The notes under the pieces are model-generated. The model was not told the origin of the DNA, did no database searches, and saw only the letters and a program-made list of their open reading frames with translations. The translations under genes and the position numbers were made by a program. Shown in pieces: positions 22,445 through 30,123 of a stretch of DNA of 30,512 nt (its first letter is position 1; each line of letters begins with the position of its first letter). Source of the stretch: a virus. The stretch lies in the IMG/VR virus record IMGVR_UViG_3300008110_000306, positions 1 to 30,512 of that record; one strand, written 5' to 3'.

Positions 22445-22810
22445 TTAGTCCATTATGATATATCTATTTTCACTTTCATGTGAAATATATTGTGTATTTT
22501 GGTTTTCGTATCCAGATTTGTCCATTGATTCAGATGCATATACTTGTAAACTTCCATGCCAGATATCAATTGAAGCACTACCTGATTGATTGTATAAAAC
22601 TGCACGATATTCACCACCAACACTTGCACTACTAATACTTGCAGTAAATTCAAGTATACTTTCGTATGAAGTATATGATGCAGATGTTATTGATGCAGTA
22701 AGTGTGTTTAATCCCATCATATCAGTCAAACTCATAGTAAATTCATTACTACCTGTTATCTCTGTTCTTATTGTATATGAATTGGATTTACCTATGTAAT
22801 AGCTCAGCAT
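22445..22810 (-). CDS. Small virion-associated protein, 121 aa
   Basis: Start chosen at the ATG giving MLSYYIGKSNSYTIRTEITG; the open frame extends 9 codons further only through a TTG start. The body is beta-rich and Ser/Thr-rich. The conserved end GSLQVYASESMDKSGYENQN, then HESENRYIIMD, matches a small protein found beside portal genes in many phages of aquatic Bacteroidota. A candidate late-promoter element lies 5 nt upstream. Function is unknown; a decoration or neck protein is possible. Confidence 0.75.
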   Translation of the reverse strand: MLSYYIGKSNSYTIRTEITGSNEFTMSLTDMMGLNTLTASITSASYTSYESILEFTASISSASVGGEYRAVLYNQSGSASIDIWHGSLQVYASESMDKSGYENQNTQYISHESENRYIIMD

Positions 22811-22815
22811 TATCT

Positions 22816-22835
22816 TATCTTTATAATATAATAAC
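22816..22835 (-). promoter_or_regulatory. Candidate late-promoter element, copy 2
   Basis: GTTATTATATTATAAAGATA on the minus strand shares the 12-nt core GTTATTATATTA and the final GATA with the copies at 15971 and 29815. It comes right after the terminator at 22862-22890, where transcription of the portal cluster must restart. Confidence 0.5.
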
Positions 22836-22861
22836 AACTAAATCAACAATAATAGTTAAAT

Positions 22862-22890
22862 AAAAAACCCCACTCCGAAGAGTAGGGTTA
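22862..22890 (-). terminator. Terminator after the tail-tube gene
   Basis: On the minus strand AACCCTACTC, loop TTCG, GAGTGGGGTT form a stem of about 10 bp (one G-T pair) with a stable UUCG-type tetraloop, followed by TTTT. Confidence 0.88.
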
Positions 22891-22918
22891 ATATTTTTAG
22901 TGTTTATACCGAATGATA

Positions 22919-23482
22919 TTAAGCAGGAGTTCCATAAACTACTGTGTAGTTTGCAGTTAATCCACCTAATGCATTTGAAGTAGTGCTTCCAGATAAGAAT
23001 TGAGCAGGGAATTGTTCTTGACCTGTGAAAGTTAAAGAGTATCCGTAAAGGTCTCCTAACGCTCCACCAGTTGAGATAGTTCCAGCTGTCATATCTGCAC
23101 CTTCTTTCTTACCTACTAAGAATGCATCACCATTGTTAGTCCAAACGATAATTTGAGGTCTACCATAAGCCATAAGCTTTAATTGAGTAGTCATTTCGTT
23201 TGTTAACTTCTTTAAGTTAAGAGTTAATTCTTGGTTAAAGAATGTAGTTCCGTTCTCTCTTGAAGTGTTAACAGTTTCAGTATATGCACTAGTTCCTTTC
23301 AATTCGTAATAATACAAAATTGACCCAGAAGGAACACCTGTCAACAATCCTGATGGAGTTGCTGTTTGAGCTGCTGATTCTGTGAAAGAACCCGTAGTAT
23401 AGTTGATAAAGTAAACACCCTGTAAACCACCGATGCTTTCTTTACATACTTCGTTTCTTCCTAGAGTTAATGAACAAGGCAT
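22919..23482 (-). CDS. Major tail tube-like protein, 187 aa
   Basis: MPCSLTLGRNEVCKESIGGL, the short LTLNLKKLTNEMTTQLKLMA helix, and a beta-rich remainder with FLVGKKEGADMTAG, LYGYSLTFTGQEQFP. This pattern, and its place right after the capsid gene between two strong terminators, fits an abundantly made virion protein; I recognise it as the likely tail-tube protein of Bacteroidota siphoviruses. The start MPCS is the only ATG near the 5' end. A decoration protein is the main alternative. Confidence 0.7.
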   Translation of the reverse strand: MPCSLTLGRNEVCKESIGGLQGVYFINYTTGSFTESAAQTATPSGLLTGVPSGSILYYYELKGTSAYTETVNTSRENGTTFFNQELTLNLKKLTNEMTTQLKLMAYGRPQIIVWTNNGDAFLVGKKEGADMTAGTISTGGALGDLYGYSLTFTGQEQFPAQFLSGSTTSNALGGLTANYTVVYGTPA

Positions 23483-23510
23483 ATATTTAATTTTTTAGTT
23501 TTGTTATTAA

Positions 23511-23540
23511 AAAAGGTGGGTGTTTAGACCCACCCTTTAA
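23511..23540 (-). terminator. Terminator after the major capsid gene
   Basis: On the minus strand AAAGGGTGGGT, loop CTAAAC, ACCCACCTTTTTT gives a GC-rich stem of at least 7 bp followed by T6. It lies between the capsid stop and the start of the tail-tube gene. Confidence 0.9.
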
Positions 23541-23546
23541 TTATTT

Positions 23547-24515
23547 TTAGTAAGCTCCGTAGTATACGATGTCTTGACCGATACCGAATTGAGTTCCACC
23601 TGTGTATCTCATTACAATTCTGTAATTTTGAGAACCATCAATGTTAGCCATATCAATTACCTTAACTTCATTGTAGTCAGATAATAAACCTGTTCCGAAG
23701 AATAAGTTTGATTTTTGAGCTGCAACAATCTTAGAAGAAGCCATACCTGGACACCATACAATCTCAATACCATTGAAGTTGAATGGTTTTTCACCCACGT
23801 TCATTTGGTTGTTCCATCCGTTTGCACCGATAGCACCACCTGCTAAAGCTTGTTGGTATGCTTTTGCTACATCAGTAGAAACATACAATAACAAATCAGG
23901 CTTACCATAAACTGTATCAGGGATAGTGTTTACTACTGAATTTAATTTGTCTATTACATTTGCAGAAGTTACACTACCAGAGATGATAGTAGAACCACTC
24001 AATGCAGCTTTAACTGCAGTTGCACCACCTGCTGCGATAGATGCAGAAAATGCTGTTTGGAAACCACCGAACTCACCATTCAATGCGTTGTTACCTTGCC
24101 AGATTGAATCTTCAGTTGCTTCAGCTACTTTACCACCTACATAAGAAATTAAGAAATCGTTGAAGTTCTTAGGAATTTCATCAAACGCAGAGAAACCTAA
24201 TTGTAAAGCTTCCCATGAGTCTACGAACTCTTGCTTACATAATAATAAGTTAACTTGTAACTCTTTTGGAGTTAATACTTGCTCAGAAATAGCTACGCTA
24301 CCTGAAGTTGTGAAATCACAACTAGCATCTTGAACGATACCGCTCACGTCTAATTTTTGGATTACTGACTTATACTTAACATTTGGCATGATAGTAACAA
24401 GCTTCTTATCCAAAGTGTTTGCACTTAACAACGCTGCTGCGATGTAACCACTAGCTGCTTCACCTGCGTAGGTAGAAGTGATAGTAGGCAATGCGAAATT
24501 TTGTCTTGCTTTCAT
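23547..24515 (-). CDS. Major capsid protein (HK97 fold)
   Basis: A 322-aa protein with an Ala-rich N-terminus (MKARQNFALPTITSTYAGEA) and features of major capsid proteins of Bacteroidota phages: LDKKLVTIMPNVKYKSVIQK, LTPKELQVNLLLCKQEFVDS (an E-loop/P-domain segment), VYGKPDLLLYVSTDVAKAYQ and NFNGIEIVWCPGMASSKIVA, ending in a beta strand YRIVMRYTGGTQFGIGQDIV. It forms the icosahedral shell. It follows the scaffold-like gene and precedes a strong terminator. The codons are richer in C and G at third positions than in neighbouring genes, as expected for a highly expressed gene. Confidence 0.9.
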   Translation of the reverse strand: MKARQNFALPTITSTYAGEAASGYIAAALLSANTLDKKLVTIMPNVKYKSVIQKLDVSGIVQDASCDFTTSGSVAISEQVLTPKELQVNLLLCKQEFVDSWEALQLGFSAFDEIPKNFNDFLISYVGGKVAEATEDSIWQGNNALNGEFGGFQTAFSASIAAGGATAVKAALSGSTIISGSVTSANVIDKLNSVVNTIPDTVYGKPDLLLYVSTDVAKAYQQALAGGAIGANGWNNQMNVGEKPFNFNGIEIVWCPGMASSKIVAAQKSNLFFGTGLLSDYNEVKVIDMANIDGSQNYRIVMRYTGGTQFGIGQDIVYYGAY

Positions 24516-24543
24516 TTTTTTAATTTAATGATTTTAAATAATT

Positions 24544-25272
24544 TTATTTATAAAGTTTAGATAAGAAAGAAGATTGTGCATCTTTATTTTTCTTACCATA
24601 ATTTTTTCTGTTTAAGTCTACTGCTGCAAACTTTTGTTCTTCTACTGGAGCACCATCTAATTTAGGTAACTCTTCTTCTTCCATTGCAACTTCTTCGTTA
24701 ACTGTTTGGTCAACTGGAGGCATCATAGCTTCTTCCATCTTCATCATCTTCTTTTCCATTTCTTCAATTCTGTAAGCCATTTCTTCTAACTTCTTACCTA
24801 ATTCAATTTCAATTTCTGGTTTCTCATCTTCAGGTTTTAATTCGGCTTCAGCATCTTCTGGTAAAGTATCTACTTCTTCAGTTACTTCTGCTGCTTTTAA
24901 AGTTCCTTTCTCAATTTGACCAGGCACTTCTGCAACTTCGTCTTCTTTTACATAAGTTCCAGCTTGTGGAATTTCTTTTACTTTTTCATCAGCCATGTCA
25001 ACTTCAACATTTTCTCTTTCAACGATTTTACCGTCTTCAGTTCTTACTTTGATTAAGTTTTCATTACCTGACTCATCTCTTAACATTAAGTCATGCATAC
25101 CATTAGGTGCTGGAGATTTAGTTCCATCTTCAGAAACTACGAATAATTCTTCACCTACATCAAATGTCTTTGATTCTACGATTGTTCCGTCTGCTAATTT
25201 TGCATAAGTTAATTCAACTTCTTCTGCTGATAAAAACTCAACAATCTTATTTAATACTTTTTTTGCGTTCAT
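24544..25272 (-). CDS. Putative scaffolding protein, 242 aa
   Basis: Start chosen at the ATG giving MNAKKVLNKIVEFLSAEEVE; an in-frame TTG nine codons upstream is the only alternative and lies in an AT-rich leader. The protein is very acidic (many EE/ED/EEE runs). It has a beta-rich N-terminal part (ELTYAKLADGTIVESKTFDV) and a Met/Glu-rich coiled coil at about 160-190 (KLEEMAYRIEEMEKKMMKME). The C-terminus is basic (DLNRKNYGKKNKDAQSSFLS), as in scaffolds that touch the capsid shell. Its position immediately before the major capsid gene supports scaffolding. It is a plausible substrate of the XkdF-like protease. Confidence 0.75.
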   Translation of the reverse strand: MNAKKVLNKIVEFLSAEEVELTYAKLADGTIVESKTFDVGEELFVVSEDGTKSPAPNGMHDLMLRDESGNENLIKVRTEDGKIVERENVEVDMADEKVKEIPQAGTYVKEDEVAEVPGQIEKGTLKAAEVTEEVDTLPEDAEAELKPEDEKPEIEIELGKKLEEMAYRIEEMEKKMMKMEEAMMPPVDQTVNEEVAMEEEELPKLDGAPVEEQKFAAVDLNRKNYGKKNKDAQSSFLSKLYK

Positions 25273-25323
25273 ATCTTTTTGTTTATATTGTAATAACAAT
25301 GATTTTTTAATTTATAGTTATTT

Positions 25324-28300
25324 TTAATCTAATTGTGTCCATGCTCCATTATAGAAGTAAATGTGTGAACCACTCACTGCTAAATCACCGATAGTTCCTG
25401 TTGGTAATGGGTCTTGTGCTTTTAAATTCATTACATTTGTTATAGATACACTACCTGTTACTGAAATACTTCTCTTAAATTGAGGTGCAGGATTATCTCC
25501 GTTATTAGGTGCTACTTCCATAAACGGAACATAGTTAAATGTAGTTCCATTATCCCAGTCAGCTAAACCTACACTTCCAGTTGATGCAAACATTGTCATT
25601 TCAACATCAACACTATAATCCGGAGTAATTGATGCAACTGTATTATAAGTTCTAGCATTAGTAGGACTAGCCGTATATATGAATGCACCTAAACCAGAAA
25701 CTTTACTTGTATCCAATGTTTGGAAACCTCTACCATATTCAGAATAAGCACCATCACTACCAGAGATAAATAATCTTGGAGTTAGTGCACCAGGTGCGTC
25801 ACTTATCAATACTCTATTTTGTATATGTGTTCCAACGGTTGCTCCATTTGGCCCACCAGGAAGTGAATTACTTCCAGATTGATAAAATTCTCCTCTTATA
25901 TTTGTGCTACCTGTGATTTCAACAGAACTATTTATTCCTTTCAAAATTCTAACAGGTGTGTCAAATACTACATTTGGAACTGTATCTAAAAATCTTACAC
26001 TATTGTTTTCAAATGATGAAGTTGCTGCAACACTACCAGCTAATGATAATACTTTAGTATTTGATACCCCACTTCTACTAAATGCCCAATCACCACTACC
26101 TGGATTTAATTGCATATTGTAGTAAGAACTACCAGATAAAAATCTAAAGTAAGTAGCATCTAACATTTCTAATCCTGATGTAACTTTCATTACACTTGCA
26201 CTTACGAAATAATTAGGTGCTAAAGTTATAGACCCACTTGCAGTTAAACTACCTGAAATGATTGTGTCTCTATATAAAGTGATATCACCTAGATTGGAAG
26301 TATTTGGAGATGTTCCTACTCCCATCCATGTCTTATATTCAACACCTGCTGGGAAGTCTTGGAATTTAGTTCCTTCACTTCCTGAGTTAACTAATACTTT
26401 GAATGTATCATAGTTTCCACCATTTGCAAATATTTCAATATTTGTTTCTTGATTACCACCCATTTGTAAAGAGGAAATAGATTTATCAGGATTTAAGTTA
26501 AATCCACCTCCTAAGAAATCGGTTGTGTATGTTCCAAATTCAAAATCAAATCCATTACCCCATGATTTAACCGTTCCAGATACAAATACACTTGCACTTA
26601 CTGTTTGATTGCCTGTGAATGTGTTACTACCTGTTGTTGCAAAACTACCTGTGTTTATTGTATCAATGAATGAAGATGTTGCAACTAATTTTGTTTTACC
26701 TGTATTATCTCCAACCCAAACATATCCTTCTTGTAAAGATGCAGTTAAACTACCTGATATGTTCACAGGAGTTTGAATTTCAATACCAATTGCACCATCT
26801 GCTTGTGAAATTCTTAATGTTTGTGAGTTTGGATTTTGGTCAAATGTAGTTGAACCATTCTTAGCTCCTAAAAATTCAGATGTTAATTTTAGATATGCGT
26901 ATTGGTCATTTATTTCTACACCACCACTAATATATTGATTACCTATAAATGTATTACTACCTGTTGTTGCAAAACTACCTGTATTAGTAGTTGTTCCAAA
27001 TGATGATGTTGCAACTGTTACAGTTCTACCAGTTGAGTCACCAACCCATACATATCCTTCTTGTAAAGATGCAGTCAATTGACCCATCTCAACATTTATA
27101 GCATTCAATTGAATACCACTTGCACCTGCTTGATTAACTACTAATTTGTTAGTTAATAAATCTTGCGAGAATTGAGTATAAATTAAAGGATTACCTTGTT
27201 CTTCAATGTATAAGAAGTTTTGTATATTTTGTTGACCAGTAAATGTATTTGAACCGGTAGTTGCATAACTTCCAGTTGCTGAAATCAATGAATTTACTTT
27301 TTGGTCGTTAGATTGTGTATATGCGTTAAATGACCCTGTAAATACTATACCAGGAGTTTGAACTAATGTTACAATATTTTCACCACCATTACCTAAATTA
27401 ACTTGGAATTGCAAAGGAGTTGTTGTTGCTCCAATATTCACAGCAAAACTACCAGTTTCAGATTCAGTTATCCAAGAACCAGATTGACTTGCTAAATTAC
27501 TCCATTTAGTATCATTAGATTGTGTATATGCATTGAATGATGCAGTTGTTGTGTATCCACTTAAGTTTTCTATAAATGAAGATGTTGCAACTGCTACTGG
27601 TTGATTGTTTCCGTTACCTACCCAAGCATATCCTGTTTGAATATTTGGTAAGTCAAATGGAGTTTCTGTCATTACAATACCCATACCATTATTAGCCTGT
27701 CTTGTCACAACTCCTAATGGTTGTATTGGAGTTGAACTACCAGTTGGACGAGTTGCAGTCCATCCACCACCAACCGCTACATAAACCGCAGTTCCTGCAG
27801 GATATGCGTTTGTATCTACTCCCTCTATGTGTCCAAAGATAATTGCTCTACCTGTTGCTCCAGATGCTAATGATGCATCACCTGCTATAAGTGTTGCTGG
27901 CATTCTTAAAGGATTACCTGCATCTGCAATATAAACATCTACATTATCACCTGTTGAGCCTGATGCAAATAAAGGAGTTCCTTTTAAAATTGTAGTAGCT
28001 TCTCTATTACGGATGTTCTGATAAATTGTTCTTACATTTTCAAAAGAAAGATTTCCAGCACCATCAGTAGAAAGGAATTGTTCAACCGTTCCATCAGTAG
28101 TAGGATAAAGTAAAGTATTATTACGGAATGACCCAGTAACACCTAAACTACCTGAAACTATTGTTTGTCCGTTTAATGATTGTGTATCAGTAATAGAGTC
28201 ACCGAATTGATTTGAACCACTAGAATAAATTACGCTAGAAGTTTCATAAGTTGTTTGAACATATGTAAACGATGCACTAACTGCAGTAATGTTTGTGAAT

Positions 28301-29517
28301 GTTTGATTTGCACTCCACGGATTACTTACATCATATCTTGCAAAACTACCTGTTTCACTTTCAGTCACCCAACTACCAGATTGTCCACCTAATGTAGACC
28401 ATTTAGTATCATTGTTAGTATTGTATGTTTGTTGAGATGAAGTAAATAATTCTAAGTTTTGTGTTTCAACTAATAAACTTGCAGTTGTTGATTCTATATT
28501 TGTTAATCTACTATTAGTAGAAGAAGTAAATTGTGTATTTGCACTTGCGGTAAATAATTCTAAGTTTTGTGTTTCAACTAATAAACTTGCAGTAGTCGTA
28601 TTCAAATTGTTTATACTAACTTGTTGAGATGCAGATGATGCATTCAATTGAGTTATAGATGAATTGATACTTGCAGTTGTTGATTCAATATTAGTTAATC
28701 TACTATTTGTAGACGATGTGTATGTATTATATCCAGTATTGATTGTCAACTGAGATGCTGTAAATGCATTCAAAGAAGTCAAATCAGCAGTTCCACCTCC
28801 ACCACTACCAGTATTAACTGTTATAGCAAATGTTGTGTTATTACCCTTAGTAAATGTAATTGTATTAAGATTTACACTTGCAGTAATTAAGAACGAACCA
28901 CTCTCACTTTCAGTTACCCATGAACCTGATTGAGTTCCCAATGTATTCCACTTAGTATTGTCAATTGATTGAGATGATGCTAAGTTAGTTAATTGAGTAT
29001 TAGCAGATTGAGTAAATGTATTTAAATTACTTAATGAATTATTTACACTACCAGTATAAGTTGCTAAAGTAGCATCTTTACTTAATTGAGATGCAGTAAA
29101 ATCGTTTAATGGAGTTAAGTTTGTAGTATCTGCAACCGTTACATCAAATGTAGAATTATCACCTTTAGTAAAAGTAATTACATTTGATAATGCAGAAGCA
29201 GTCACTAATAAACTACCTGTTGCAACTGAACTTACACTACCTGTAAATGCAATCAATTGATTTATTTGTGATTGTTGTGCTGCATCTACTGCTGCAACAG
29301 ATGCACTTATTGCATATGATGCAGTTTGTGCAGAAATAGAATTTATTGAATTAGTCCAACTTGAACTATCAGTATTATATACATCCTGATTAACTGTTGA
29401 GTCAATCATGTTTGTATTAAACGCTCTTAGTATAGATGGAGTAATTGCTCCGTTGTTATTGTTAGGGAAGGATTGATTGTTATCTACCTTCAATGCCTGT
29501 TTTGATAATTCAGCCAT
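25324..29517 (-). CDS. Giant repetitive tail fibre/receptor-binding protein, 1397 aa
   Basis: The N-terminus MAELSKQALKVDNNQSFPNN is a typical virion-attachment start. About residues 60-430 consist of coiled-coil-like repeats (TSSTNSRLTNIESTTAS, LVETQNLELFT, SQSGSWVTESE-type units), with a 36-residue exact duplication in one place. Next comes a module with SSGSNQFGDSITDTQ, also present in the 537-aa fibre. About residues 520-600 form a globular domain (IRNREATTILKGTPLFASGS, then AGTAVYVAVGGGWTAT). The C-terminal half holds three or more copies of an EGYVWVGD...VATSSF unit spaced by FATTGSNTFTGNQ-type segments, ending with FYNGAWTQLD. It is the longest gene here and the best candidate for host recognition. 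Its location upstream of the capsid cluster is unusual. Confidence 0.85.
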   Translation of the reverse strand: MAELSKQALKVDNNQSFPNNNNGAITPSILRAFNTNMIDSTVNQDVYNTDSSSWTNSINSISAQTASYAISASVAAVDAAQQSQINQLIAFTGSVSSVATGSLLVTASALSNVITFTKGDNSTFDVTVADTTNLTPLNDFTASQLSKDATLATYTGSVNNSLSNLNTFTQSANTQLTNLASSQSIDNTKWNTLGTQSGSWVTESESGSFLITASVNLNTITFTKGNNTTFAITVNTGSGGGGTADLTSLNAFTASQLTINTGYNTYTSSTNSRLTNIESTTASINSSITQLNASSASQQVSINNLNTTTASLLVETQNLELFTASANTQFTSSTNSRLTNIESTTASLLVETQNLELFTSSQQTYNTNNDTKWSTLGGQSGSWVTESETGSFARYDVSNPWSANQTFTNITAVSASFTYVQTTYETSSVIYSSGSNQFGDSITDTQSLNGQTIVSGSLGVTGSFRNNTLLYPTTDGTVEQFLSTDGAGNLSFENVRTIYQNIRNREATTILKGTPLFASGSTGDNVDVYIADAGNPLRMPATLIAGDASLASGATGRAIIFGHIEGVDTNAYPAGTAVYVAVGGGWTATRPTGSSTPIQPLGVVTRQANNGMGIVMTETPFDLPNIQTGYAWVGNGNNQPVAVATSSFIENLSGYTTTASFNAYTQSNDTKWSNLASQSGSWITESETGSFAVNIGATTTPLQFQVNLGNGGENIVTLVQTPGIVFTGSFNAYTQSNDQKVNSLISATGSYATTGSNTFTGQQNIQNFLYIEEQGNPLIYTQFSQDLLTNKLVVNQAGASGIQLNAINVEMGQLTASLQEGYVWVGDSTGRTVTVATSSFGTTTNTGSFATTGSNTFIGNQYISGGVEINDQYAYLKLTSEFLGAKNGSTTFDQNPNSQTLRISQADGAIGIEIQTPVNISGSLTASLQEGYVWVGDNTGKTKLVATSSFIDTINTGSFATTGSNTFTGNQTVSASVFVSGTVKSWGNGFDFEFGTYTTDFLGGGFNLNPDKSISSLQMGGNQETNIEIFANGGNYDTFKVLVNSGSEGTKFQDFPAGVEYKTWMGVGTSPNTSNLGDITLYRDTIISGSLTASGSITLAPNYFVSASVMKVTSGLEMLDATYFRFLSGSSYYNMQLNPGSGDWAFSRSGVSNTKVLSLAGSVAATSSFENNSVRFLDTVPNVVFDTPVRILKGINSSVEITGSTNIRGEFYQSGSNSLPGGPNGATVGTHIQNRVLISDAPGALTPRLFISGSDGAYSEYGRGFQTLDTSKVSGLGAFIYTASPTNARTYNTVASITPDYSVDVEMTMFASTGSVGLADWDNGTTFNYVPFMEVAPNNGDNPAPQFKRSISVTGSVSITNVMNLKAQDPLPTGTIGDLAVSGSHIYFYNGAWTQLD
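28442..28593 (-). repeat. 44-bp identical tandem-type repeat within the fibre gene
   Basis: The 44 bases at 28442-28485 recur exactly at 28550-28593, 108 nt (36 codons) apart, encoding TASLLVETQNLELFT twice. The spacing keeps frame. Further near-repeats occur at 26630-26740 and 26950-27070. Confidence 0.85.
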
Positions 29518-29532
29518 GTTATATTATATTTG

Positions 29533-29811
29533 TTAGTCTAAAATTATATCGTAACCATCACTGTATCCATCACTAAATCCTCCACCCTTAGTTCTATTAG
29601 GTGACTGAGTTTGTCCAATTCCTTGATTCATTAAAAATCCATTGCAACACTTAACATCATAAGTATTGGAATCTAAACAAAGACATCCTTGTCTACTATT
29701 TTTAGGTGATGATAGACCTTTAGTTGGCCCTATGTAAATACCCGAGTTATTCTCACGATTAACCGAGTATCTTAAATTTCCATTCCTACTATTGCTCCAT
29801 TTTCCAGCCAT
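29533..29811 (-). CDS. Small Cys-rich protein, 92 aa
   Basis: N-terminal half basic and Ser/Asn-rich (MAGKWSNSRNGNLRYSVNRE). The middle reads GCLCLDSNTYDVKCCNGFLM with four Cys, followed by NQGIGQTQS and a Gly/Asp/Tyr tail. I recall the CLCLD-x-TY-x-x-x-CC-G-x-L-x-x-QGIG pattern from a small protein beside fibre genes in aquatic phages; function unknown, perhaps a fibre hinge. One of the two exact 19-nt elements lies just upstream. Confidence 0.7.
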   Translation of the reverse strand: MAGKWSNSRNGNLRYSVNRENNSGIYIGPTKGLSSPKNSRQGCLCLDSNTYDVKCCNGFLMNQGIGQTQSPNRTKGGGFSDGYSDGYDIILD

Positions 29812-29814
29812 TGG

Positions 29815-29833
29815 TATCGTTTAATATAATAAC
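29815..29833 (-). promoter_or_regulatory. Candidate late-promoter element, copy 3
   Basis: GTTATTATATTAAACGATA on the minus strand, identical to the element at 15971-15989, 3 nt upstream of the ATG at 29811. Confidence 0.5.
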
Positions 29834-29853
29834 AATGAATTAGGAATAAATCG

Positions 29854-30123
29854 TTATCCCCCTTGCTGTTGTTTTTTAAGTGCCTCTCTATGTAGTAGGT
29901 TTTTTAGTGTAGTTTCGTCTGCTTTATATGCCAAATATAATAAACACTTCTCTAATGGTTGTTCTGTAACCCAATCTATACGCCCATATTGTCCGTCTGC
30001 AAGTTCAATAAGCGTTTGGTAATTTCCCCACTTTTTTCCAAAATTGATTTGATGTTGGGTGGGAGACCCTCCACCTTCAAAGATTTCAGGGTAACGCTCA
30101 ACAAGTCCGTTGACAAATTGAGA
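29854..30123 (-). CDS. Frameshifted C-terminal extension (-1 frame) of the upstream gene, 89 aa
   Basis: No start codon is needed: the -1 frame is open from the T9 run to a TAA at 29854. It encodes SQFVNGLVERYPEIFEGGG, then INFGKKWGNYQTLIELADGQ, IDWVTEQPLEKCLLYLAYK and a basic end. The FGKKWG-x-Y-x-x-x-x-x-LA...PL-x-KCL-x-YL pattern resembles a conserved domain I recall from Bacteroidota phages. Third codon positions in the doubly read part are about 30 percent G/C in this frame and about 60 percent in the other (hand count), so this frame looks like the truly coding one after the T-run. It may be a programmed -1 product or the result of one lost T. Confidence 0.7.
   Translation of the reverse strand, partial: SQFVNGLVERYPEIFEGGGSPTQHQINFGKKWGNYQTLIELADGQYGRIDWVTEQPLEKCLLYLAYKADETTLKNLLHREALKKQQQGG

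Noticed and set aside
22445-22837. Longer form of the 121-aa gene with a start at 22837
   Set aside because: The start would be TTG and would overlap the proposed late-promoter element; the ATG at 22810 fits better.
24544-25299. Longer scaffold-like gene with a start at 25299
   Set aside because: The codon there is TTG in an AT-rich leader; the ATG at 25272 gives the natural start.
28442-28593. CRISPR-like repeats
   Set aside because: The repeats are only two, are 44 bp long, keep the reading frame and lie inside the fibre gene.
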